Assembly: GCF_028656955.1 (NCBI RefSeq)
Contig: NZ_JAMDGY010000026.1
Location: forward strand, 60,905 to 124,904
From: Pseudomonas fontis
GTDB taxonomy: Bacteria > Pseudomonadota > Gammaproteobacteria > Pseudomonadales > Pseudomonadaceae
DNA length: 64,000 nucleotides
Direction: 5' to 3'
The notes beneath the pieces were generated by a model. It was given only the letters and a program-made list of their open reading frames with translations, ran no database searches and was not told the origin of the DNA. The number at the start of each line of letters is the position of its first letter. Positions within the stretch are counted from its first letter, which is position 1. Positions 55,318-64,000 of the stretch are shown piece by piece. Both the position numbers and the translations under genes were made by a program.

Positions 55318-56862
55318 ATGCAGCAACTCAATCCTTCCGAAATAAGTGAAATCATCAAGGGTCGCATCGAGAAGCTCGATGTGTCCTCCCAGCCTCGCAA
55401 CGAAGGTACTGTCGTCAGCGTTTCTGACGGCATCGTGCGGGTTCACGGTCTGGCCGACGTTATGTACGGCGAAATGATCGAGTTCCCTGGCGGCGTCTAC
55501 GGCATGGCCCTCAACCTGGAGCGTGACTCCGTTGGTGTGGTAGCCCTGGGCGAGTACCAGACTCTTGCTGAAGGCATGAGCGCCAAGTGCACCGGCCGCA
55601 TCCTGCAAGTTCCTGTTGGTAAGGAACTGCTGGGTCGCGTTGTTGACGCACTGGGCAACCCAATCGACGGTAAAGGTCCACTCGGCAACACCGAGTTCGA
55701 CGCTGTCGAGAAAGTTGCACCTGGCGTGATCTGGCGTAAGTCGGTAGACCAGCCTGTACAGACTGGCTACAAATCCGTCGACGCCATGATCCCGGTCGGC
55801 CGTGGTCAGCGTGAGCTGATCATCGGTGACCGTCAGATCGGTAAGACCGCCATGGCCATCGACGCCATCATCAACCAGAAAGACAGCGGTATTTTCTGTG
55901 TTTATGTTGCTGTCGGCCAGAAGCGTTCGACCGTTGCCAACATCGTTCGCAAGCTGGAAGAAAACGGCGCACTGGCCAACACCATCGTGGTGGCAGCTAC
56001 TGCTTCGGAATCCGCCGCACTGCAATTCCTGGCGCCATACGCCGGTTGCACCATGGGCGAGTTCTTCCGTGACCGCGGTGAAGACGCACTGATCGTTTAC
56101 GATGACCTGTCCAAGCAGGCCGTTGCCTACCGTCAGATCTCCCTGCTGCTGCGCCGTCCACCAGGACGTGAAGCGTACCCAGGCGACGTGTTCTATCTCC
56201 ACTCCCGTCTGCTGGAGCGTGCATCGCGCGTTTCCGAAGAGTACGTAGAGAAGTTCACCAACGGTGCTGTAACTGGCAAGACCGGTTCCCTGACCGCACT
56301 GCCGATCATCGAAACCCAGGCTGGCGACGTTTCCGCGTTCGTTCCGACCAACGTGATCTCGATCACCGACGGTCAGATCTTCCTGGAATCGGCCATGTTC
56401 AACTCGGGCATCCGCCCTGCAGTGAACGCCGGTGTTTCGGTATCCCGTGTGGGTGGTGCCGCTCAGACCAAGATCATCAAGAAGCTTTCCGGTGGTATCC
56501 GTACCGCTCTGGCTCAGTACCGTGAACTGGCAGCATTCGCCCAGTTCGCTTCTGACCTGGACGAAGCCACCCGTAAGCAGCTGGAACACGGTCAACGTGT
56601 TACCGAACTGATGAAGCAGAAGCAATACGCTCCAATGTCCATCGCGGACATGGCGCTGTCGCTGTATGCCGCTGAGCGTGGGTTCCTGACCGACGTCGAA
56701 ATCGCCAAGATCGGCAGCTTCGAACAAGCGCTGATCTCCTACTTCAACCGTGATCACGCCGAACTGATGGCGAAGATCAACGTGAAGGGTGACTTCAACG
56801 ACGAAATCGACGCTGGCATCAAAGCCGGTATCGAGAAGTTCAAGGCCACCCAAACCTGGTAA
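55318..56862 (+). CDS. atpA: ATP synthase subunit alpha
   Basis: 514 residues. Walker [16 protein letters not shown]; the non-catalytic nucleotide-binding subunit of F1. [11 protein letters not shown] and [15 protein letters not shown] are family marks. A 10-bp hairpin without a T tract follows the stop (56868-56891). Confidence 0.98.
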   Translation: MQQLNPSEISEIIKGRIEKLDVSSQPRNEGTVVSVSDGIVRVHGLADVMYGEMIEFPGGVYGMALNLERDSVGVVALGEYQTLAEGMSAKCTGRILQVPVGKELLGRVVDALGNPIDGKGPLGNTEFDAVEKVAPGVIWRKSVDQPVQTGYKSVDAMIPVGRGQRELIIGDRQIGKTAMAIDAIINQKDSGIFCVYVAVGQKRSTVANIVRKLEENGALANTIVVAATASESAALQFLAPYAGCTMGEFFRDRGEDALIVYDDLSKQAVAYRQISLLLRRPPGREAYPGDVFYLHSRLLERASRVSEEYVEKFTNGAVTGKTGSLTALPIIETQAGDVSAFVPTNVISITDGQIFLESAMFNSGIRPAVNAGVSVSRVGGAAQTKIIKKLSGGIRTALAQYRELAAFAQFASDLDEATRKQLEHGQRVTELMKQKQYAPMSIADMALSLYAAERGFLTDVEIAKIGSFEQALISYFNRDHAELMAKINVKGDFNDEIDAGIKAGIEKFKATQTW

Positions 56863-56867
56863 GCCGC

Positions 56868-56891
56868 AGCGGGGGCTTTGCAGCCCCCGCT
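56868..56891 (+). promoter_or_regulatory. Intercistronic hairpin atpA-atpG
   Basis: AGCGGGGGCT / AGCCCCCGCT, a perfect 10-bp stem with loop TTGC and no following U tract. It is more likely a processing or stability element than a terminator. Confidence 0.7.
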
Positions 56892-56912
56892 TGCTAACCT
56901 GATAGGTGTTAC

Positions 56913-57773
56913 ATGGCAGGCGCAAAAGAGATTCGCAGTAAGATTGCGAGCATCAAAAGCACGCAAAAAATTACCAGCGCCATGGAAAAAGTGGCGGTCA
57001 GCAAAATGCGCAAGGCACAAATGCGCATGGCTGCTAGCCGTCCTTATGCGGAGCGTATCCGCCAGGTGATTGGTCATCTGGCCAACGCCAACCCGGAATA
57101 CCGCCACCCGTTCATGCTCGATCGCCCTGTAAAGCGCGTCGGTTATGTCGTGGTGAGCAGTGACCGTGGTCTGTGCGGTGGCTTGAACACCAACCTGTTC
57201 AAGGCCCTGGTCAAGGACATGGCGGTAAACCGCGAGCAAGGCGTCGAGATCGATCTGTGCGTTGTCGGCAGCAAAGGTGCGGCATTCTTCCGCAACTTCG
57301 GCGGTAACGTCGTCGCTGCGATCAGCCACCTGGGCGAAGAGCCGTCGATCAATGATCTGATCGGTAGCGTCAAGGTCATGCTGGACGCTTACCTGGATGG
57401 CCGTATCGATCGCCTGTCCGTGGTATCGAACAAGTTCATCAATACCATGACGCAACAGCCAACGGTCGAGCAGTTGATTCCGTTGGTCGCAACCCCGGAT
57501 CAAGAACTCAAGCACCACTGGGACTACCTCTACGAACCTGACGCCAAAGAGCTGCTTGACGGCCTGATGGTGCGTTACGTGGAGTCGCAGGTCTACCAGG
57601 CGGTGGTCGAGAACAACGCAGCTGAACAAGCGGCGCGGATGATCGCAATGAAAAACGCCACCGACAACGCCGGTGACCTGATCAGCGAATTGCAGCTGAT
57701 CTACAACAAGGCGCGTCAGGCTGCGATCACCCAAGAGATCTCGGAAATCGTCGGCGGCGCTGCCGCGGTTTAA
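56913..57773 (+). CDS. atpG: ATP synthase subunit gamma
   Basis: 286 residues. The N-terminal helix ([21 protein letters not shown]) and C-terminal helix ([15 protein letters not shown]) form the central shaft. [16 protein letters not shown] is a diagnostic internal motif. It follows atpA by 50 bases. Confidence 0.98.
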   Translation: MAGAKEIRSKIASIKSTQKITSAMEKVAVSKMRKAQMRMAASRPYAERIRQVIGHLANANPEYRHPFMLDRPVKRVGYVVVSSDRGLCGGLNTNLFKALVKDMAVNREQGVEIDLCVVGSKGAAFFRNFGGNVVAAISHLGEEPSINDLIGSVKVMLDAYLDGRIDRLSVVSNKFINTMTQQPTVEQLIPLVATPDQELKHHWDYLYEPDAKELLDGLMVRYVESQVYQAVVENNAAEQAARMIAMKNATDNAGDLISELQLIYNKARQAAITQEISEIVGGAAAV

Positions 57774-59177
<1,404 letters not shown>

Positions 59178-59182
59178 TCCCG

Positions 59183-59200
59183 GCGCCCCGCAAGGGGCGC
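59183..59200 (+). promoter_or_regulatory. Intercistronic hairpin atpD-atpC
   Basis: GCGCCCC / GGGGCGC closed by a GCAA (GNRA) tetraloop, with no U tract. Likely an mRNA stability or processing element. Confidence 0.7.
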
Positions 59201-59221
59201 TAATCAGGTTGAGGCAAGCAG

Positions 59222-59641
59222 ATGGCTATGACAGTCCATTGCGATATCGTCAGCGCGGAAGGAGAGATTTTCTCCGGCCTGGTCGAGATGGTGATTGCGC
59301 ACGGCAACCTGGGTGATCTTGGTATCGCTCCAGGCCACGCCCCGCTGATCACGAATCTGAAGCCAGGTCCGATCACGCTGACCAAGCAGGGTGGCGCCCA
59401 AGAGGTGTTCTACATCTCTGGTGGTTTCCTCGAGGTTCAGCCGAACATGGTCAAGGTGCTTGCCGATACTGTGCAACGTGCTGCTGACCTGGATGAAGCT
59501 CAGGCTCAGGATGCCCTCAAGGCTGCTGAGAGTGCCCTGCATGAAAAAGGCGCGGAGTTCGACTACGGCGCCGCTGCCGCACGTCTGGCCGAGGCCGCAG
59601 CCCAGCTGCGTACCGTTCAGCAAATGCGCAAAGGGAAGTAA
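59222..59641 (+). CDS. atpC: ATP synthase subunit epsilon
   Basis: 139 residues; N-terminal beta sandwich ([34 protein letters not shown]) and C-terminal helical hairpin (about 88-139) that can inhibit F1. It ends the atp operon and is followed by a terminator. Confidence 0.97.
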   Translation: MAMTVHCDIVSAEGEIFSGLVEMVIAHGNLGDLGIAPGHAPLITNLKPGPITLTKQGGAQEVFYISGGFLEVQPNMVKVLADTVQRAADLDEAQAQDALKAAESALHEKGAEFDYGAAAARLAEAAAQLRTVQQMRKGK

Positions 59642-59678
59642 TCCGGCCCAGGCCGATCACTTCTCCAGCGATTGAGTT

Positions 59679-59710
59679 AAAGGGTAGCCTCGGCTACCCT
59701 TTTTCTTTTT
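59679..59710 (+). terminator. Rho-independent terminator of the atp operon
   Basis: Stem AAAGGGTAGCC / GGCTACCCTTT with a tight loop, then TTTCTTTTT. 37 bases after the atpC stop. Confidence 0.92.
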
Positions 59711-59764
59711 CTGCATTTCATCTTCTGGTCACACTGCTGACCATCCAGGATTGGTAGCCAGTCA

Positions 59765-61132
59765 ATGTCTCTCGATATCGTTATTCTCGCCGCCGGCCAA
59801 GGCACCCGCATGCGCTCGGCGCTGCCCAAGGTTTTGCATCCGGTCGCCGGTGATTCCATGCTCGGGCATGTTATCCACAGCGCGCGCCAGCTTCAGCCAC
59901 AGGGCATCCATGTGGTGATCGGGCATGGTGCGGAGCTGGTTCGTGAGAGTCTGGCCGCAGATGATCTGAATTTCGTCCTGCAGGACAAACAATTGGGCAC
60001 CGGTCATGCCGTCGCCCAAGCCCTGCCGGAACTGACCGCCGACACCGTGCTGATCCTCTATGGGGATGTGCCGCTGATCGAAGTCGATACGCTCAAGCGC
60101 TTGCTGGCGTTGGTGACCCCAACCCAGCTGGGCTTGCTGACCGTGACCCTGGATGATCCGACCGGCTATGGCCGGATCGTGCGCGATGCCCAGGGCAAGG
60201 TCACGGCGATCGTTGAGCACAAGGATGCCAACGACGCGCAAAAAGCCATCAAGGAAGGCAACACCGGCATTCTCGCCGTGCCGGCTGCACGCCTGGCCGA
60301 TTGGCTGGGCCGCTTGTCGAACAACAATGCCCAGGGCGAGTACTACCTGACCGACGTGATCGCCATGGCAGTAGGTGATGGCCTGGTGGTCGCTACCGAA
60401 CAGCCGCACGACCCGATGGAAGTGCAGGGCGCCAACGATCGGCGCCAGCTGGCAGAGCTTGAGCGCCATTACCAGCTGCGCGAAGCGCGCCGGCTGATGG
60501 CCCTGGGGGTCACCCTGCGCGACCCGGCACGCTTTGATGTACGTGGCCAGGTGACGGTCGGTCGCGACGTGCTGATCGATATCAACGTGATTCTCGAAGG
60601 CCGTGTCGAGATCGAAGACGATGTGGTCATCGGGCCGAACTGCGTGATCAAGGACAGCATCCTGCGCAAGGGCGTCGTGATCAAGGCCAACAGCCATATC
60701 GAAGGTGCGGTGCTGGGCGAGCATTCCGATGCCGGCCCGTTTGCCCGCCTGCGCCCGGGCAGCGTGCTGGAAGCGCGGGCCCATGTGGGTAACTTCGTCG
60801 AGCTGAAGAACGCCCACCTGGGTGAAGCAGCCAAGGTCGGTCACCTGACCTACCTGGGCGATGCCGAAGTCGGTGCTCGTACCAACATTGGCGCTGGCAC
60901 CATCACCTGCAATTACGATGGTGCGAACAAGTTCAAGACCGTGCTGGGCGAAGACGTGTTCATCGGTTCGAACAACTCGCTGGTGGCACCTGTGGATATC
61001 CTTGCCGGGGCAACCACGGCAGCCGGCTCGACGATCACCCAGAACGTTGAAGCGGCGCAGTTGGCAGTAGGGCGTGCGCGCCAGCGCAACATCGATGGCT
61101 GGAAGCGTCCCGAGAAAATCAAGAAAAGCTGA
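59765..61132 (+). CDS. glmU: Bifunctional GlcNAc-1-P uridyltransferase/GlcN-1-P acetyltransferase
   Basis: 455 residues. N-terminal pyrophosphorylase: [21 protein letters not shown]-terminal left-handed beta-helix acetyltransferase with hexapeptide repeats and the [19 protein letters not shown] motif. It makes UDP-GlcNAc for peptidoglycan and LPS. It is followed by a terminator and then glmR and glmS, which feed the same pathway. A perfect DnaA box lies near its 5' end (59871-59879). Confidence 0.98.
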   Translation: MSLDIVILAAGQGTRMRSALPKVLHPVAGDSMLGHVIHSARQLQPQGIHVVIGHGAELVRESLAADDLNFVLQDKQLGTGHAVAQALPELTADTVLILYGDVPLIEVDTLKRLLALVTPTQLGLLTVTLDDPTGYGRIVRDAQGKVTAIVEHKDANDAQKAIKEGNTGILAVPAARLADWLGRLSNNNAQGEYYLTDVIAMAVGDGLVVATEQPHDPMEVQGANDRRQLAELERHYQLREARRLMALGVTLRDPARFDVRGQVTVGRDVLIDINVILEGRVEIEDDVVIGPNCVIKDSILRKGVVIKANSHIEGAVLGEHSDAGPFARLRPGSVLEARAHVGNFVELKNAHLGEAAKVGHLTYLGDAEVGARTNIGAGTITCNYDGANKFKTVLGEDVFIGSNNSLVAPVDILAGATTAAGSTITQNVEAAQLAVGRARQRNIDGWKRPEKIKKS

Positions 61133-61150
61133 AGTTATTAACAGCTGAAC

Positions 61151-61195
61151 AGAAAGGCCGACGGCATTGTGCATAAGTCGGCCTTTCTGTTTTTG
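61151..61195 (+). terminator. Rho-independent terminator after glmU
   Basis: Stem AGAAAGGCCGA / TCGGCCTTTCT with a 16-base loop, then GTTTTT. Confidence 0.88.
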
Positions 61196-61276
61196 GCTGT
61201 CCACAAAGCTTCAGCTGTGGATAACAATGATGCGCCACGTTATACACACCATCGGAAAATTCCCCCCGTCAGCTTG

Positions 61277-61328
61277 ACGAAACGAAAGCTTTAGGTTTTG
61301 ATTGCCGTCATTATCTTTCGAATCGAAA
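61277..61328. promoter_or_regulatory. Candidate GlmR operator upstream of glmR
   Basis: Palindrome TTTCG-AAT-CGAAA at 61316-61328 and direct CGAAACGAAA at 61278-61287. DeoR-family regulators often bind repeats with a CGAAA-like core. It lies 12-63 bases before the glmR start, suiting autoregulation. A perfect DnaA 9-mer is nearby (61217-61225). Confidence 0.5.
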
Positions 61329-61339
61329 CTTAAGCGCTC

Positions 61340-62107
61340 ATGTCGAAACGCAACACGCCGCAACGACGCCACAACATCCTTGCGCTGCTCAACGAGCAGG
61401 GCGAAGTGAGTGTGGACGCGCTCGCCAAGCAGTTCGAAACGTCGGAAGTCACCATTCGCAAGGACCTTGCGGCGCTTGAAGCCAACGGCTTGCTGCTGCG
61501 CCGCTACGGTGGTGCGGTGACGATGCCGCAGGAACTGATCACCGACCAGGGCCAGCCGGTCTCCCTCTACAAGCAGGCGATCGCCCGTGCAGCAGTGCAG
61601 CGCATTCGCGAACATGCGCGGATCATCATCGACAGTGGCAGCACCACCGCCTCGATGATCCGCGAACTGGGCCAGCAGCCGGGCCTGGTGGTGATGACCA
61701 ACTCGCTGAATGTGGCCCGCGCCCTGAGCGAGCTGGAGCACGAGCCCGTGCTGCTGATGACCGGTGGCACCTGGGACCCGCATTCGGAGTCGTTCCAGGG
61801 CCAGGTCGCCGAGCAGGTACTACGCTCTTACGATTTCGACCAGCTGTTCATTGGTGCCGACGGCATCGATTTGCAGCGGGGTACCACCACCTTCAACGAG
61901 CTGTTGGGCCTGAGCCGGGTCATGGCCGAGGTGGCCCGCGAAGTGATCGTGATGGTCGAGTCCGACAAGGTCGGGCGCAAGATCCCCAACCTCGAGCTGC
62001 CCTGGAGCAGCGTCAACACCCTGATTACTGATGAGCGCCTGTCCATCGAGGCACGCGAACAGATTGAAGCCCGCGGCATCAACGTCATCTGCGCCGCAAT
62101 CAGCTAG
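61340..62107 (+). CDS. glmR: DeoR-family transcriptional regulator of glmS
   Basis: 255 residues. N-terminal HTH (RNTPQRRHNILALLNEQGEV, then SVDALAKQFETSEVTIRKDL) and a C-terminal DeoR sugar-phosphate isomerase-like sensor domain (IIDSGSTTASMIRELG; FIGADGIDLQRGTTTFNE). In P. aeruginosa the gene in this place (GlmR) affects amino-sugar metabolism. It is 12 bases before glmS, so the two are probably co-transcribed. Confidence 0.9.
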   Translation: MSKRNTPQRRHNILALLNEQGEVSVDALAKQFETSEVTIRKDLAALEANGLLLRRYGGAVTMPQELITDQGQPVSLYKQAIARAAVQRIREHARIIIDSGSTTASMIRELGQQPGLVVMTNSLNVARALSELEHEPVLLMTGGTWDPHSESFQGQVAEQVLRSYDFDQLFIGADGIDLQRGTTTFNELLGLSRVMAEVAREVIVMVESDKVGRKIPNLELPWSSVNTLITDERLSIEAREQIEARGINVICAAIS

Positions 62108-62119
62108 GAGCAATTATCT

Positions 62120-63955
62120 ATGTGTGGAATCGTTGGTGCCGTTGCCGAGCGCAACATCACAGCCATCCTGATCGAAGGCCTCAAGCGCCTGGAATACCGC
62201 GGCTATGACAGCGCTGGCCTGGCCGTGTACACCGCCCAGGGTAACCTGGAGCGCCGTCGCCGGATCGGCAAGGTCAGCGAGCTGGAAGCGGCCGTGGTTG
62301 CCGACCCGCTGATCGGCCAACTGGGTATCGCCCACACCCGTTGGGCCACCCACGGTGCGCCGACCGAGCACAACGCTCACCCGCACTTCTCCGGTCACGA
62401 ACTGGCCGTGGTGCACAACGGCATCATCGAGAACCATGAAGCCCTGCGCGAACAGCTCAAGGCGCTGGGTTATGTGTTCAGCTCGCAAACCGACACCGAA
62501 GTGATCGTGCACCTGCTGCACCACACCCTGAAGTCGGTGTCGGACCTGGCCGATGCCCTGAAAGCCACGGTCAAGCAACTGCACGGCGCCTACGGCCTGG
62601 CCGTGATCAGCGCAAATCAGCCAGACCGCCTGCTGGCCGCCCGCAGCGGCAGCCCGCTGGTGATCGGCCTGGGCCATGGCGAGAACTTCCTGGCTTCTGA
62701 CCAACTGGCCCTGCGCCAGGTCACCGACCGCTTCATGTACCTGGAAGAAGGTGATATCGCCGAAATCCGCCGCGACCAGATCGCCATCTGGGACATCGAC
62801 GGCAAGGCCGTCCAGCGCGAAACCGTGCAGTACCACGAAGGTGCCGAAGCCGCCGACAAAGGCGCCTACCGTCACTTCATGCTCAAGGAAATCCATGAGC
62901 AGCCAAGCGTGGTGCAACGTACCTTGGAAGGCCGTCTGGGCAAGGACCACGTGCTGGTTCAGGCATTCGGCCCACAGGCTGCCGAGCTGTTCGGCAAAGT
63001 TCGCAACGTGCAGATTGTCGCCTGTGGCACCAGCTACCACGCCGGCATGGTTGCGCGTTACTGGCTCGAAGAGCTGGCCGGTATCCCGTGCCAGGTCGAA
63101 GTTGCCAGCGAGTTCCGCTATCGCAAGGTAGTGGTGCAGCCGGACACCCTGTTCGTCTCCATCTCCCAGTCTGGCGAAACCGCCGACACCCTGGCAGCCC
63201 TGCGCAACGCCAAGGCACTGGGCTTCCTCGCCAGCCTGGCGATCTGCAACGTCGGCATCAGTTCGTTGGTGCGTGAGTCGGACCTGACCCTGCTGACCCT
63301 GGCCGGCCCGGAAATCGGCGTGGCTTCGACCAAGGCCTTCACCACCCAGCTGGTCTCGCTGATGTTGCTGACCCTGGCGCTGGGTCAGGTGCGTGGCACC
63401 CTGGCGGCAGGTGTGGAAGCCGAGCTGGTCGAAGAGTTGCGTCGCCTGCCGGTACGCCTGGGTGAAGCCCTGGCGATGGACACCACGATCGAGAAGATCT
63501 CCGAACTGTTCGCCGACAAGCACCACACCCTGTTCCTGGGCCGTGGAGCACAGTTCCCGGTGGCAATGGAAGGTGCTCTCAAGCTCAAGGAGATCTCCTA
63601 CATCCACGCCGAGGCCTACCCGGCAGGTGAGCTCAAGCACGGCCCGTTGGCCCTGGTCGATAGCGACATGCCGGTGGTCACCGTGGCGCCGAACAACGAG
63701 CTGCTGGAGAAGCTCAAGTCCAACCTGCAGGAAGTGCGGGCCCGTGGTGGCGAGCTGATCGTATTCGCCGACGAGCAGGCCGGCATGACCAATGGTGAAG
63801 GCACCCACGTCATCAATGTGCCGCACATTGCCGACGCCCTGGCGCCGATTCTCTACACCATTCCGCTGCAACTGCTGTCGTACTACGTCGCCGTGCTCAA
63901 GGGCACTGACGTTGACCAGCCGCGCAACCTGGCCAAGTCGGTGACGGTGGAGTAA
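62120..63955 (+). CDS. glmS: Glutamine-fructose-6-phosphate aminotransferase (isomerising)
   Basis: 611 residues. Class II glutamine amidotransferase domain with nucleophile C2 ([29 protein letters not shown]), then two SIS domains for fructose-6-phosphate ([28 protein letters not shown]), ending [15 protein letters not shown]. It makes glucosamine-6-P, the entry to the GlmU pathway. The remaining 45 bases to the window end show no clear feature. Confidence 0.99.
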   Translation: MCGIVGAVAERNITAILIEGLKRLEYRGYDSAGLAVYTAQGNLERRRRIGKVSELEAAVVADPLIGQLGIAHTRWATHGAPTEHNAHPHFSGHELAVVHNGIIENHEALREQLKALGYVFSSQTDTEVIVHLLHHTLKSVSDLADALKATVKQLHGAYGLAVISANQPDRLLAARSGSPLVIGLGHGENFLASDQLALRQVTDRFMYLEEGDIAEIRRDQIAIWDIDGKAVQRETVQYHEGAEAADKGAYRHFMLKEIHEQPSVVQRTLEGRLGKDHVLVQAFGPQAAELFGKVRNVQIVACGTSYHAGMVARYWLEELAGIPCQVEVASEFRYRKVVVQPDTLFVSISQSGETADTLAALRNAKALGFLASLAICNVGISSLVRESDLTLLTLAGPEIGVASTKAFTTQLVSLMLLTLALGQVRGTLAAGVEAELVEELRRLPVRLGEALAMDTTIEKISELFADKHHTLFLGRGAQFPVAMEGALKLKEISYIHAEAYPAGELKHGPLALVDSDMPVVTVAPNNELLEKLKSNLQEVRARGGELIVFADEQAGMTNGEGTHVINVPHIADALAPILYTIPLQLLSYYVAVLKGTDVDQPRNLAKSVTVE

Positions 63956-64000
63956 GCCACGTAACGCTGCAATGGTTGCGTGTGTTTTTGCATTAAAGAT

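Overview
This window is about 64 kb of high-GC gammaproteobacterial chromosome around the replication origin. Gene order (atp operon, parB/parA, rsmG, mnmG, trmE, yidC, yidD, rnpA, rpmH, oriC, dnaA, dnaN, recF, gyrB; then a flank with glyQS, trkA, rsmB, fmt, def, dprA, tsaC, hemF, aroE, trpBA and trpI), protein sequences and the paired REP elements all point to Pseudomonas, most probably the P. putida group. This is inferred from gene content and order alone; the species cannot be named from the window.

Layout. (1) 1-18.3 kb: housekeeping and small accessory genes. These are a lipoprotein, two DUF1161 paralogues around osmC and an LLM-type flavin oxidoreductase, dodecin, a DUF883 protein, trpI divergent from trpBA, a SulP permease, aroE-hemF, qor, tsaC-dprA, def, fmt-rsmB, trkA and a TPR protein. 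Four inverted REP pairs lie between these genes. (2) 18.3-24.2 kb: lpxL-like acyltransferase, tag, glyQS, gmhB and plsC. (3) 24.3-28.8 kb: an MFS transporter and a GMC oxidoreductase, the latter broken by a frameshift, divergent from a LysR regulator. (4) 28.8-33.4 kb: a sulfide-oxidation module (persulfide dioxygenase, sulfide:quinone oxidoreductase, TauE/SafE exporter) divergent from a FisR-type sigma-54 activator. (5) 33.3-36.8 kb: an accessory patch. It holds a relBE-type toxin-antitoxin pair flanked by a copy of the fisR 3' end, an uncharacterised Cys/His protein, and an L-asparaginase fused to a B-type lectin domain. (6) 36.8-52.4 kb: the origin core, gyrB-recF-dnaN-dnaA to the left and rpmH-rnpA-yidD-yidC-trmE-mnmG-rsmG-parA-parB to the right. 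(7) 52.4-64 kb: atpIBEFHAGDC, glmU, a DeoR-type regulator (glmR) and glmS.

The most striking features are: two homologous DnaA-box-rich intergenic regions (dnaA-rpmH and trmE-mnmG); at least 23 perfect DnaA 9-mers across the window, many inside genes; three parS-like sites between the gyrB terminator and recF; a 23-bp perfect direct repeat that marks insertion of the toxin-antitoxin module at the fisR 3' end; a helically phased array of four TGGCAGT repeats in front of the sulfide operon; and the asparaginase-lectin fusion with its uncharacterised neighbour. The asparaginase locus is the best candidate for an undescribed system.

No rRNA, tRNA, CRISPR array or insertion sequence was seen.
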